Source: Sphingobium nicotianae
GTDB lineage: Bacteria > Pseudomonadota > Alphaproteobacteria > Sphingomonadales > Sphingomonadaceae
Assembly: GCF_018603885.1 (NCBI RefSeq)
Contig: NZ_JAHGAW010000002.1
Span: 124,001 to 188,000 of the forward strand
DNA length: 64,000 bases
Reading direction: 5' to 3'
Positions within the stretch are counted from its first letter, which is position 1, and every line of letters begins with the position of its first letter. Of the stretch, positions 42,529-52,221 are shown piece by piece. Made by a program: the position numbers and the translations under genes. The notes under the pieces are model-generated. The model ran no database searches. It saw nothing but the letters and a program-made list of their open reading frames with translations, and was not told where the DNA came from.

Positions 42529-45045
42529 ATGATTGACATTAGCCGTGGTTGTTCAACGCGTCGTGTTGGTGTTCGTCTGTTGTCAACGACGCTTTTGTCG
42601 CTCTGGTCCTTGCCAGCTTTTGCGCAGGCCAGCGGGCCTGCTGCCGGCGCTCCTGATGAGCAGGCTGCCACCGAAAGCGCTCCGGGCAGCGACATCGTCG
42701 TGACCGCGCAGCGTCGCGCGCAATCGGTGCTGTCAGTTCCGTATAATATTTCGGCCGTTGACGGCGATGCGCTCCGCAAGACCGGAGCGCTCACGATCAG
42801 CGACCTCGCTCGTGCAATTCCGGGTGTTGTGACTGTCGATGGCGGACTGGCGGCGCGCGGCAACAAGAATAACATGACGCTGCGTGGTCTAAGGACTGAT
42901 GCAGTCGAGCCCGGCGGCGGCCAGGGCGGCGCAGCTATGACGGCTTCGCAAGTCGCCACTTATTTCGGCGAGACACAATTCACTTTCCCGCTGATGTTGA
43001 CTGATATTGAACGGGTAGAGGTCTTGCGTGGCCCGCAGGGCACGCTTTACGGAGCGAGTTCTCAGGCCGGTACGATCCGGTTCGTTCCGAACCGCCCGAA
43101 GTTCGACAGCTTTTCCGGTTATCTGAACGCCGGCGGCAGCATGACGGAACATTCGTCAGATCCGAGCTTCAATGTTGAAGGCGCGCTCAATCTCCCGATT
43201 GCGTCCAATTTCGCGGCTCGCCTCATCGGCGGCTACATCCGCGCCGGCGGCTTCATCGATGCCGTTAACCACGTGCAAATTGATGGCACCGATCAATTCG
43301 CGTCGCCATCGACACGAAGCGTTCCGAATGATCCGCGCAGCGGATTGGTCCTGAAGCCGGTCGACTATGACTCGAACCGGGCTGATCAATGGCTTTTGCG
43401 GGGTGAGCTGCGTTATCAACCAGTCGAAAATCTGGACATCCAACTCGGCTATCTCCACCAGAAAACGACCGCACGCGACATGCAGGTTGCGCAGCCAGAC
43501 TGGGCAGGCGGCGTTTACGACGTGAATGCCGGTGCGCCCGGCTACCGTCCAGCGTCCTTTCCCAATGGGGCATATACGACGCGTGCAGCGGGCCCTTATC
43601 GGTCGACCAGTCAAGATTTGAGACCGTATAGGAACAATGTAGACCTCGCGAGCCTCGACATCACGTTGGATCTGGGTCTCGCATCCGTCACCTCTGCAAC
43701 GTCCTATGTAGAAACTGAAACGCGTGCGAATGGCGATGCTTTGGCATCGTTCAATACTGCAGGCCAAAACTTCCTGCACTATTATTCTTATTTTCCGCGT
43801 CTCCGGCCGACCACCAAATATACGGCAACGTCAAAGACATTCACGCAGGAAGTTCGGGTTGTTTCGTCTTGGGATAAGCCAATAAATTATACCATCGGTG
43901 CTTATTATCAGCAAGAAGACTTCGCTTGGATCTTTCGCCTGAACGCGCCTGGCTATAACCAATATCTGATTGATATCGGCGCGACGCCGGTCGGCACCGA
44001 CGCCATCAACAATATCAATCGCACGACGAGATTTCTCGATCGGGCGGTCTTTGGTGAGTTGACGTACAATATTACGCCTGCTTGGCAGGTGACCGGTGGC
44101 GTTCGCTTTTTCTGGCAGAAATTCGACACGACGACGACGACGGAGCTTCCTCCATCCGCGTTTGCTGCGACAGCTTCCGGTACGGACGTCACAAACGATC
44201 GTGTGGTTAAGATCAACACGTCCTATGACGTGACGCCGACGGTCAAGCTTTACGCCACCTATTCAGAAGGCTTTCGCCGGGGTGGTGCATCTGGCGTGCC
44301 GATCGCTGGCGTCTATGCATCGCTGCCGATTTTTGCGACATTTAAGCCGGATATCGCGACCAATTATGAGATCGGCATTAAGGGATCGCTGCTGGATCGA
44401 GCAATCAGATTCAGTGCAGATATTTTCCAGATCGATCTGAACAATTTCCAGTTTCAAGCGACCTCGCCGTCCGGAAATTACGTGGCAACCAACGGGAAGC
44501 GCGCACAGTCCCGTGGCATTGAATTCGATACTAGCCTCCGGTTGAGCCGGCAGTTGGACGTCACTTTTGCTTATAACTACACCGACGCGAAGGTTGCCGA
44601 GACTATTACCATCGGCGACTTGGCGCCAGCCGCGCTTTTTTCACCTCCACCTGGTCCGCCGCTTGTCATGACGACCTATCTGGCGGGAACGCCGTTACCG
44701 GGTGTGCCGAAACATGCGGTTTCTGCCAGCTTCGATTACACGATCGATTTGGGCGGCGAGAAGCGCATCGTGCTTCATGGCGATGGCGTCTATCGAACCA
44801 GCGCGCCCTCGGGTCTCGATTCTCCGACCGTGAAGTACACCGTACAACCGGCGGCCTTCATCGGGAATCTTCGCGTGAGTTATGAGAGCTCGCAAGGATG
44901 GGCCCTGGACGCATTCGTCAACAATGTGTCGAACGATCTAGCGATCGGCAGTGGTTATGTGGCGCGACGGTCGCCCATGCCGTTGTCAGGTGTCGTCGTT
45001 GCACGGCCACGGAGCTTTGGGATCTTGGCTCGATATAAATTCTGA
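42529..45045 (+). CDS. TonB-dependent outer-membrane receptor, tandem copy 1
   Basis: The 838-residue receptor has an Arg-rich signal peptide (RRVGVRLLSTTLLSLWSLPAFAQ, in part), then the TonB box/plug (DIVVTAQRRAQSVLSVPYNI near 55, VEVLRGPQGTLYGASSQAGT near 160) and a long beta barrel ending ARPRSFGILARYKF with the required terminal Phe. It imports a scarce large nutrient with TonB energy. I place the start at ATG 42529 behind GAAGGGGACGAG. The same leader occurs in copy 2, 70 bases downstream. Confidence 0.94.
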   Translation: MIDISRGCSTRRVGVRLLSTTLLSLWSLPAFAQASGPAAGAPDEQAATESAPGSDIVVTAQRRAQSVLSVPYNISAVDGDALRKTGALTISDLARAIPGVVTVDGGLAARGNKNNMTLRGLRTDAVEPGGGQGGAAMTASQVATYFGETQFTFPLMLTDIERVEVLRGPQGTLYGASSQAGTIRFVPNRPKFDSFSGYLNAGGSMTEHSSDPSFNVEGALNLPIASNFAARLIGGYIRAGGFIDAVNHVQIDGTDQFASPSTRSVPNDPRSGLVLKPVDYDSNRADQWLLRGELRYQPVENLDIQLGYLHQKTTARDMQVAQPDWAGGVYDVNAGAPGYRPASFPNGAYTTRAAGPYRSTSQDLRPYRNNVDLASLDITLDLGLASVTSATSYVETETRANGDALASFNTAGQNFLHYYSYFPRLRPTTKYTATSKTFTQEVRVVSSWDKPINYTIGAYYQQEDFAWIFRLNAPGYNQYLIDIGATPVGTDAINNINRTTRFLDRAVFGELTYNITPAWQVTGGVRFFWQKFDTTTTTELPPSAFAATASGTDVTNDRVVKINTSYDVTPTVKLYATYSEGFRRGGASGVPIAGVYASLPIFATFKPDIATNYEIGIKGSLLDRAIRFSADIFQIDLNNFQFQATSPSGNYVATNGKRAQSRGIEFDTSLRLSRQLDVTFAYNYTDAKVAETITIGDLAPAALFSPPPGPPLVMTTYLAGTPLPGVPKHAVSASFDYTIDLGGEKRIVLHGDGVYRTSAPSGLDSPTVKYTVQPAAFIGNLRVSYESSQGWALDAFVNNVSNDLAIGSGYVARRSPMPLSGVVVARPRSFGILARYKF

Positions 45046-45115
45046 CCTTGGGGCGCGCAAATCGCGTTCGAAGGTCCTGAGAAACTTACCATTGCCGAAA
45101 AGAAGGGGACGCAAA

Positions 45116-47620
45116 ATGATTGAAGTTGGTCGTGGGTCTGCGGCGCGTCGCATGAGCGTTCGGTTGTTGTCGACAACGCTTCTGTCGCTTTGGTCCCTCC
45201 CTGTGCTTGCGCAAATGGGAGCGCCGGCCGCGGACGCCCCGGAGGAACAGGCTTCCTCCGAGGGTGCCCCTGGCGGAGACATCGTTGTCACCGCGCAACG
45301 TCGCGCGCAATCGGTCCTGTCAGTTCCTTACAATATTTCAGCTGTGGACGGCGACACTCTACGAAGGTCAGGATCACTCAGTCTAAACGATCTTGCGCGT
45401 GCAGTGCCGGGCGTAGTGACGGTTGACGGCGGACTGGGATCGCGCGGCAATAAGAATAACATGACGTTGCGTGGACTCCGCACCGATGCCGTCGAGCCAG
45501 GGGGCGGGCAGGGTGGCGCCGGCCTCGCGACCTCGCAGGTCGCGACTTATTTTGGCGAGACCCAGTTCACCTTTCCGCTCATGCTTGCTGATATCGAGCG
45601 CGTTGAGGTGCTTCGCGGACCGCAGGGCACGCTTTATGGCGCGAGTTCGCAGGCAGGAACCATCAGGTTTGTTCCAAACCGACCTAAATTCGATGCGTTC
45701 TCGGGCTACGTTAATGTCGGCGGTAGTTTGACCGAACATTCGTCCGATCCGAGCTTCAATCTTGAGGGCGCGCTCAATCTTCCGATGGCGCCTAATCTCG
45801 CGTTGCGGGTGGTCGGAGGATATGTCCGCGCCGGCGGCTTCATCGACGCGGTCAACCACATCGAAGTGGCTGGTGACCCATTCACCACAGCACCAACACG
45901 CCGGATACCAAGCGACCCGCGCAGCGGTGTGATCCTCAAACCCGTAGAGCGCGACACAAACCGTGCAGACCAATGGATGGCGCGCGGTGAGCTTCGGTAT
46001 CAGCCAGTCGATGCTTTGGATATTCAGCTAAACTATCTGCACCAGGAAACCACAGCCCGCGATCAGCAAGTGTCACAACCGGACTATCCGGGCGGGACCT
46101 TCGCGGTCGGCATTGGCGCTGCGGGATACAATCCAGCCGCATTTCCCAACGGATCCTACACCGCCCGGCCTGGCGGACCTTACGAAAGTACGAGTTTCTA
46201 TAACCGCCCGTTCGAGAACAATGTGGATTTGGTCAGCCTCGACGTGACGGTGGACGTGGGCCTCGCATCGATCACATCTGCCACCTCCTATGTTGATACG
46301 CGAACCGCGACGGGAGCAGATACTCTTGGTCCGTTCATCACGCCGCAATTCAACTACACGAATTATTACGGCTATTTCCCGCGGATGATGCCTTATGCGA
46401 AATCGTCGACACATTACCGAATTTTCACGCAGGAAGTTCGTCTGGTTTCATCATGGGATAAGCCAATCAACTATACCATTGGTGGCTACTACCAGCGAGA
46501 GAAGTTTGACTGGGCGTTCCGGATGAATATTCCCGGCTATAACCAGTATCTGATTGATATCGGTTCGCCACCCGTGGGTACTGACCAGAATGATAATATC
46601 GATCGCGCCACTGTCTTCGTTGATCGCGCCGTTTTCGGTGAATTGACCTATAATCTAACAAAAGCTTGGCAGGTGACTGGTGGCATTCGGTTTTTCTGGC
46701 AGGATTTCGACACGACCCAAACCACGGCCTTCCCGCAGTCGAACTTTCTGCGCACCGATGTTGGCAATTCTGTCAAAAATGATCGTGTCGTCAAAATCAA
46801 CACGTCCTATGACGTGACGCCGACCGTCAAACTGTACGCGACTTATTCGGAAGGCTTCCGGCGCGGTGGCGCGACTGGTATTCCACTAAGCGGCGTCTAT
46901 GCATCTTTGCCCAAATATGCGACGTTTCAGCCTGATGTGGCGACCAATTACGAAGTCGGCGTGAAGGGGACGCTGTTCAATCGCGCGCTCCGGTTCAGCG
47001 CTGACCTATTCCTGATCGACCTGGAGAACTTCCAGTTCCAGACAAGCACCCCAACGGGCAACTTCACTGTGGTGAACGGGAGTCGGGCTCGCTCTAAAGG
47101 CCTGGAGTTCGAGAGTAGCCTTCGCTTGAGCCGGTCTCTCGATGTCGCGTTCGCCTATAATTTTACCGACGCGAAAGTCGCGGAAACTTTTACTATTTCC
47201 GATCTCGCTCCAGGCGCGTTGTTCTCGACGCAGCCGCTAGTCACATCGACATTTCTTGCAGGCAAGGCGCTGCCCGGTGTCCCGCGGCACACCTTCTCCG
47301 CTGCGCTGGACTATACGATCCCTCTAGATAACGGTGCGAACGTCGCTGTTCATGCCGACGGACTGTATCGATCGAGCGCTCCCGCGGGTCTGAACTCGAC
47401 GCGGATTGAGTGGACAAGGCAGCAGGACGCATTTCTTGGTAATGTGCGCCTTACATATGACAGTGCCCGCAGTTGGGCCATAGATCTATTCGTGAACAAC
47501 ATCACGAACACGCTTGGCTCCACAGGTGGTTATATCGTGCGAAAGTCGCAGCAACCGCTTGTCGGCACAATTCCAATGCGCCCTAGAAGCTTCGGCTTCC
47601 TGGCGCGTTATAAGTTTTGA
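45116..47620 (+). CDS. TonB-dependent outer-membrane receptor, tandem copy 2
   Basis: The 834-residue receptor is a close paralogue of copy 1: same leader (STTLLSLWSLPVLAQ), same plug sequences, the same DPSFNLEGALNLPMAPN-type strand, and the end RPRSFGFLARYKF. It differs mostly in loop regions such as residues 290-330 and 400-430, where substrate contacts are expected. ATG 45116 follows AGAAGGGGACGC, matching copy 1. The pair seems to come from an in situ duplication, with GC and codon use similar in both. Confidence 0.94.
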   Translation: MIEVGRGSAARRMSVRLLSTTLLSLWSLPVLAQMGAPAADAPEEQASSEGAPGGDIVVTAQRRAQSVLSVPYNISAVDGDTLRRSGSLSLNDLARAVPGVVTVDGGLGSRGNKNNMTLRGLRTDAVEPGGGQGGAGLATSQVATYFGETQFTFPLMLADIERVEVLRGPQGTLYGASSQAGTIRFVPNRPKFDAFSGYVNVGGSLTEHSSDPSFNLEGALNLPMAPNLALRVVGGYVRAGGFIDAVNHIEVAGDPFTTAPTRRIPSDPRSGVILKPVERDTNRADQWMARGELRYQPVDALDIQLNYLHQETTARDQQVSQPDYPGGTFAVGIGAAGYNPAAFPNGSYTARPGGPYESTSFYNRPFENNVDLVSLDVTVDVGLASITSATSYVDTRTATGADTLGPFITPQFNYTNYYGYFPRMMPYAKSSTHYRIFTQEVRLVSSWDKPINYTIGGYYQREKFDWAFRMNIPGYNQYLIDIGSPPVGTDQNDNIDRATVFVDRAVFGELTYNLTKAWQVTGGIRFFWQDFDTTQTTAFPQSNFLRTDVGNSVKNDRVVKINTSYDVTPTVKLYATYSEGFRRGGATGIPLSGVYASLPKYATFQPDVATNYEVGVKGTLFNRALRFSADLFLIDLENFQFQTSTPTGNFTVVNGSRARSKGLEFESSLRLSRSLDVAFAYNFTDAKVAETFTISDLAPGALFSTQPLVTSTFLAGKALPGVPRHTFSAALDYTIPLDNGANVAVHADGLYRSSAPAGLNSTRIEWTRQQDAFLGNVRLTYDSARSWAIDLFVNNITNTLGSTGGYIVRKSQQPLVGTIPMRPRSFGFLARYKF

Positions 47621-47626
47621 TCGGTT

Positions 47627-47659
47627 GCAGGGGCGGGCCCGAGCACGGTCCGTCCCTGC
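47627..47659 (+). promoter_or_regulatory. Strong stem-loop between receptor 2 and TPR-sulfotransferase
   Basis: GCAGGGGCGG (47627-47636) pairs with CCGTCCCTGC (47650-47659) with one mismatch. There is no T tract, so it may stabilise the upstream receptor mRNA or mark a processing site rather than end transcription. Confidence 0.5.
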
Positions 47660-47727
47660 TGTCGGCAAAGGTACGAAACAGTGATCTGATTTCGTCCAAC
47701 AGCAGCGGAGCGGCGGAAAGCAAATTG

Positions 47728-49296
47728 ATGATTGCGAGCGCAACAAGCTCTGAACTGCGGCATGTCAAGGATATGGTCGCGCACGGGCAAATCCAAGATG
47801 GGCTCGCCTTCTGCATGACTCTGGCTCAACGCTATCCTGCAGATCCCGAGCCTATCTTACTCGAGGGGCAGGTGTCTTTGGACGCTGGATTGATCGATCG
47901 GGCGCGCAGTGCCTTCGAGCGAGTTCTCGCACTGAAGCCAGAGAGCATTGATGCCGTAATCCTGCTTGTCACAGCATTGGTTCGATCTGGTGATCGGCAG
48001 CAAGCGCTAAGTATAGCAGCCCCGCTGCTCGTTGCTATTGACAAACTTACGTCTGATCAACTCGACTCTCTCGGCACAATCCTCGCATTTTGCGACGAAG
48101 CCGATCATGCCCTGCACCTTTTTCGGCGCGCTGTTGAGAGTGATGATGAAAATCCGCACAAATTATTCAATCTTGCTACTGTGGAACGCATGCATGGTCA
48201 GCTTAAGGCTGCAGAAGAACGTCTAGATAAAGTCATTGCCCTGACCCCTGACGACGCCCAAGCTTACTATGTGCGAGCTGAGTTGCGACGGCAGACCAGG
48301 GAAAGAAACCACGTCCCGGAATTGGAGCATCACGCGGCAAAGTTTGCTGGGCGTTCAGCAACATTGGTGAATTTCGCTTTGGCGAAGGAGCTGGAAGACA
48401 TCGGAGAATATGCGCGGTCGTTCACGGCGCTGAGGAGAGCATGTGACAGCGAACGAAGCAGGATGCGTTACGATGTCGATGATGATGTTCGGACGATTGA
48501 TCAGCTCATTCGAGAGCATGATGAACTGTCCATTCGGGGGGCAGAGCCGGGATACCCTACCCGTGAGCCGATATTCGTCATCGGCCTTCCGCGGAGTGGA
48601 ACAACGCTTGTGGAGCGCATCATCGGGAGTCACAGTCGAGTGTTTGATGCTGGGGAATTGAACGCGTTTCCAGCTTCCGCCATTCGGATGGCTGGCAAAC
48701 TAATGAACAAATCTAGTTTCGTGACCCAGTCGCTCCGGATTGCCCCGGCAGAGCTCGGCAGCGCTTATATCGCCGCTACGCGCCCGCAAACCGGCGGCAC
48801 AGAAAGATTCACTGACAAGCTGCCGTTGAACTATCTTTACGCCGGCCTGATCGCGCGGGCGCTTCCGTTCGCGAAGATTGTCGCGCTGGACAGAAGTCCG
48901 CTCGACGTGTGTTACGCGATGTACAAGACATTTTTCACAGGTGCCTATCCGTTCACCTATGATTTGAGGGATGTCGCTCGCTACTATGCCGCCTGGACGA
49001 GATTGATGGCTCATTGGCGCCTGGTGTTGGGCGATCGGCTGATCACAGTCTCGTACGAACACCTTGTCGCGGAGCCTGAGTTCACGACGCGACGCCTGAT
49101 CGCTTCTTTGGACCTTAAATGGGAAGATCAGTGTCTCGAAAGTCATACACGCCGGGACGCGGTTACCACGGCCAGTGCGACTCAAGTTCGGCGTCCAATC
49201 AACACCTCTTCAGTGAATCGCTGGCAGGTTTACCGTGATGAGTTGAAGCCATTAATGGATGAATTGAGAAAGCTGAATGTCGATTGTGGCGATTGA
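47728..49296 (+). CDS. TPR-containing sulfotransferase family protein
   Basis: The 522-residue protein has several TPR-like helical repeats (about 1-240; LEGQVSLDAGLIDRARSAFE and FNLATVERMHGQLKAAEERL) and a PAPS-type sulfotransferase domain from about 275: IFVIGLPRSGTTLVERIIGS is the phosphosulfate loop, and RFTDKLPLNYLYAGL and the YDLRDVARYYAAW region follow. In sphingomonads such genes often sit beside TonB receptors, but their acceptor is not known. ATG at 47728 is chosen. A paralogue starts beyond the right window edge and ends at 62882. Confidence 0.86.
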   Translation: MIASATSSELRHVKDMVAHGQIQDGLAFCMTLAQRYPADPEPILLEGQVSLDAGLIDRARSAFERVLALKPESIDAVILLVTALVRSGDRQQALSIAAPLLVAIDKLTSDQLDSLGTILAFCDEADHALHLFRRAVESDDENPHKLFNLATVERMHGQLKAAEERLDKVIALTPDDAQAYYVRAELRRQTRERNHVPELEHHAAKFAGRSATLVNFALAKELEDIGEYARSFTALRRACDSERSRMRYDVDDDVRTIDQLIREHDELSIRGAEPGYPTREPIFVIGLPRSGTTLVERIIGSHSRVFDAGELNAFPASAIRMAGKLMNKSSFVTQSLRIAPAELGSAYIAATRPQTGGTERFTDKLPLNYLYAGLIARALPFAKIVALDRSPLDVCYAMYKTFFTGAYPFTYDLRDVARYYAAWTRLMAHWRLVLGDRLITVSYEHLVAEPEFTTRRLIASLDLKWEDQCLESHTRRDAVTTASATQVRRPINTSSVNRWQVYRDELKPLMDELRKLNVDCGD

Positions 49297-49586
49297 TGGA
49301 CGTAATTTTTCTATATTGAAGCGGGAGTGAAGTAATATTTTGTAGTTTCTCTGATATTGCTCAATAAAAATTACATAAATATTTATCTAATGCCCTGTAC
49401 ACTCAGAATAGTGTATAAATATTCGCGTCGATATTGTATTGTAAATGCACGCGCGCGAAAATTGTGCATAGGAATGACTCCGCTCCCGCGAAAAAATCGC
49501 AGATTATAGCACAATATTTAAAGCGAATGCTTTACATTACCGCCATCGCGGGTGTATTCGTTAACTCGAATCGAGGAGTGTGTTTC
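49297..49586. promoter_or_regulatory. Very AT-rich gap before amine oxidase gene
   Basis: The gap is far richer in A and T than its surroundings and includes TACACTCAGAATAGTGTA (49398-49415), a 6+6+6 perfect inverted repeat. It probably contains a promoter for the oxidase and cupin genes. No gene is visible. Confidence 0.45.
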
Positions 49587-50897
49587 ATGTACGATGTGGT
49601 CGTGATCGGCGGTGGCTTCGCTGGGGTTAGGGCGGCGCGGGATCTGGGAAAATCCGGGCGTGCGGTATTGCTGCTTGAGGCTCATGATCGCCTCGGCGGA
49701 AGGACTTGGACGGGCCAATTTCCTCAAACTGATGTTCAAATTGAGATAGGTGCGAATGTCGTGGTACCGGAGTACCAGCCCGAATGGCGAAACGAGATCG
49801 ACAGATACGGTCTGGAGCTGATTTCGCCTCCGCCTCCAAATCCGGCCGATCCGGTTGAATATCGGACCTTGGTGCAGGGTGAGTATAAGGATCACTTTCC
49901 GCTCCCCCTCTATGAAGTCGGCGAAGCGGAGCGGGCTCTCTATGTGCTTCGGGACGCGGCGGCACGTATCGACCCCACCAAGCCTCTCGAAGATCAGGAT
50001 CTCGCAGATCTGGATGTCAGTCTCGCAGCTTTTTTTGAAGCCAACAAAATCGCGCCGGCCACGGGCGAGTTGTTGGGGGCCTACGCGACAGGCCTTGCTG
50101 GGGCCAGGCCAGATGAAATTTCCACCTTGCATGTCCTCGAGTGGATTCGGGGATATGGCACGAACCCGGCCTTTTTTTTCTACGGCCTTCGCAACTCGCT
50201 AGCGCGCGGCACGGGTGGCGCGATCGAGAAAATGGTCGAAGATGGCGGGTTTGAAGTACGTCTCGAAGCCCCTGTGGCCGCGGTCACCGAGGCCGACGAC
50301 GCCGTGACTGTCACCGTGATGAGTGGCGAGGCAATTACTGCGCGCACCGCCATCGTCGCAGTGCCGACGAACGTGCTCGACCGCATCGCGTTCACGCCGC
50401 CGCTGTCAGCAGAACAACAGGAGGCCTTAGCGCAAAAGCACCCTGGCCGTGAGTTCAAGGGATGGATGTTGGTTAAGCCGCTCTCGCGGCCGGTCTCGTG
50501 CTTCGGCATGAGCACCTTCCAGATATTGCGCACAACGCGACGTTTGCCGGAAGGAGATCTTCTCCTCGGTTTTGGCTGCAACGGCGTTGTCGATGACGTC
50601 GATCTGACAGACCACGCATCCGTGCAGAACGCAATCCGCAGACATGTCCCTGAAGCTGAACTGATCCGGTATGTCGCCCACGACTGGGTGGCTGATGAAT
50701 GGATCAATGGCAGCCCGCGAGTCCATCCGCCTGGCACCGGGCAATCTTTCGCCGGGATCATGGAAAAGCATCACGGCAGAGTGTCGTTCGCAGGCAGCGA
50801 TCTGTCCCGGCATTTCAATGCCTGGATTGAGGGCGCGCTGTGGACTGGACGCGTTGCTGCCGAGCGAGCCGAGCAAATCTTGGCAGGCAACGATTAG
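49587..50897 (+). CDS. Flavin monoamine oxidase family FAD-dependent oxidoreductase
   Basis: The 436-residue flavoprotein has the FAD dinucleotide fold MYDVVVIGGGFAGVRAARDL (residues 1-20), the GG motif AHDRLGGRTWT (near 35) and the C-terminal FAD loop GRVSFAGSDLSRHFNAWIEG (near 395). Family members oxidise primary amines, polyamines or tryptophan-like substrates to imines with oxygen. It starts at ATG 49587 after GAGGAG. Upstream in-frame codons to 49434 are AT-rich and unlikely to be translated. It probably provides the first catabolic step on the imported compound. Confidence 0.88.
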   Translation: MYDVVVIGGGFAGVRAARDLGKSGRAVLLLEAHDRLGGRTWTGQFPQTDVQIEIGANVVVPEYQPEWRNEIDRYGLELISPPPPNPADPVEYRTLVQGEYKDHFPLPLYEVGEAERALYVLRDAAARIDPTKPLEDQDLADLDVSLAAFFEANKIAPATGELLGAYATGLAGARPDEISTLHVLEWIRGYGTNPAFFFYGLRNSLARGTGGAIEKMVEDGGFEVRLEAPVAAVTEADDAVTVTVMSGEAITARTAIVAVPTNVLDRIAFTPPLSAEQQEALAQKHPGREFKGWMLVKPLSRPVSCFGMSTFQILRTTRRLPEGDLLLGFGCNGVVDDVDLTDHASVQNAIRRHVPEAELIRYVAHDWVADEWINGSPRVHPPGTGQSFAGIMEKHHGRVSFAGSDLSRHFNAWIEGALWTGRVAAERAEQILAGND

Positions 50898-50940
50898 AGC
50901 GAAGAGCCTAAATTTTGAAACCTTTCAAGGAGTGAACGAC

Positions 50941-51339
50941 GTGAGTGACAGTGTATTTCAGGCAGAGGGTGAGCACGGAATTTGGGTCATCAAGAAGGCC
51001 GCGACCCTACCAATCAGCGCGTATGAACCAGAGATCTTCGAGGGCGGAAAGCTTGGCGAACTTCTGATCATTAGAAGGGACGCACATTTTGCCGGGATCT
51101 GGGCTTGCACCCGCGAGCAAGCGGACGATCGTTTCAACGATGGCCCGATCGAATATACTCTGTCGGGGAACGAGACCCAGACCATCCTGGAAGGAAGTGT
51201 GACAATTGAGGCAGCGGACGCTGAACCCGTCACGCTCGTCGCTGGTGACATGATCGACTTCAAAGCTGGCACGGTCACAAAATGGTATATTCACGACTTC
51301 GTGAAAGCGGCCTTCACGATTTCCAGATTGCCGAAGTGA
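50941..51339 (+). CDS. Cupin domain protein (DUF861/EutQ-like), second of four
   Basis: The 132-residue single cupin starts at a GTG with AAGGAG nine bases upstream. It has FAGIWACTREQADDRFNDGP, SGNETQTILEGSVTIEAADA and VAGDMIDFKAGTVTKWYIHD. Where the family has a metal-binding His after the Glu, this copy has Gln (NETQTIL), so metal binding may be weakened or lost. It follows the amine oxidase by 43 bases. Role unknown; substrate binding or product chaperoning is conceivable. Confidence 0.83.
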   Translation: MSDSVFQAEGEHGIWVIKKAATLPISAYEPEIFEGGKLGELLIIRRDAHFAGIWACTREQADDRFNDGPIEYTLSGNETQTILEGSVTIEAADAEPVTLVAGDMIDFKAGTVTKWYIHDFVKAAFTISRLPK

Positions 51340-51345
51340 GGCAGG

Positions 51346-51399
51346 CGGGCAGGTTTACGCATCCAAGGCCTTTGGATGCAGTCAGCTTGCCCGTTTTTT
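51346..51399 (+). terminator. Rho-independent terminator after second cupin gene
   Basis: CGGGCA (51346-51351) pairs with TGCCCG (51388-51393), enclosing a nested GCATCCAA/TTGGATGC stem (51359-51379), and six T residues follow. It ends the oxidase-cupin unit or attenuates reading into the bicupin genes. Confidence 0.8.
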
Positions 51400-51456
51400 G
51401 CGCGCAACGACAGCTGTTTGCGGCGCCGCTGCAGACAATAGTGACGAGGAATTAAT

Positions 51457-52221
51457 ATGCCTTACGCACCCGGTTCGCTCGGTCGGATCAATATCGTTTC
51501 GGATAACCCGCCCGATCACGAATATATTGAGGATCGTATGGGCGAATATAGCGTCGCACTAGAAAATGGTGAGCCACGATTTAGTGGTCGCCAATATTGG
51601 ACGGGCGGAGTTTGGCGTATTCCAACGCCACATGGCTTGGCGCGTTATACGGCGCCGGGTGATGAGACGCATGCCATCATCGACGGAGAGATGCTGTGGG
51701 AATTTACTGACGGCGAGTCTCTCATGTTACGTGCGGGAGACGTCGTTCACGTCGGTCGAGGCATCGCTGCTCGGCTTGACGTTTCGAAATATGCTCTGAC
51801 TGCGTGGATGATCAATGAGCAGGGTGCATCCGAAGATGGCCTCGTTCCCGAACTCGTCCGTGGCGCGCGGGTATATTCACTTCCTTTTGCTGAAGAGAGC
51901 TTTGAGCCATGCGCGCATGGACGCTGGGCTATCGGCGCTGAATGGCGCCTGGGCACGTCGACAAGCATCAGCGGTGTTTGGCAAAGCGAAGGAGCCGAGG
52001 AATTTCCGTTCCGTACAAATGGTGACGAAACGCACCACGTGCTGGAAGGAAGTCTAACGGTAACGGTCGCTGGCGAAGCGCCTCGTGTGGCTCGGAAGGG
52101 CGATATCCTGGCGATCCGGAAAGATGTCGAAGGGACGTGGAATGTGTCGGCAGACCTATCTTCTCGGTTCGTCGTCGCAAATCTCGTTGCGGCATTCAAT
52201 GTGGGAACATCCAATGCTTGA
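51457..52221 (+). CDS. Bicupin protein (two DUF861/EutQ-like domains), third of four
   Basis: The 254-residue protein has two cupin domains. The first (about 20-125) has APGDETHAIIDGEMLWEFTD and GDVVHVGRGIAARLDVS. The second (about 140-250) has GISGVWQ-like start, NGDETHHVLEGSLTVTVAGE and GDILAIRKDVEGTWNVS. Both domains keep the DETH motif, so this copy looks the most complete. No signal peptide, so cytoplasmic. Its end overlaps the next bicupin start by eight bases, giving likely coupling. Confidence 0.83.
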   Translation: MPYAPGSLGRINIVSDNPPDHEYIEDRMGEYSVALENGEPRFSGRQYWTGGVWRIPTPHGLARYTAPGDETHAIIDGEMLWEFTDGESLMLRAGDVVHVGRGIAARLDVSKYALTAWMINEQGASEDGLVPELVRGARVYSLPFAEESFEPCAHGRWAIGAEWRLGTSTSISGVWQSEGAEEFPFRTNGDETHHVLEGSLTVTVAGEAPRVARKGDILAIRKDVEGTWNVSADLSSRFVVANLVAAFNVGTSNA

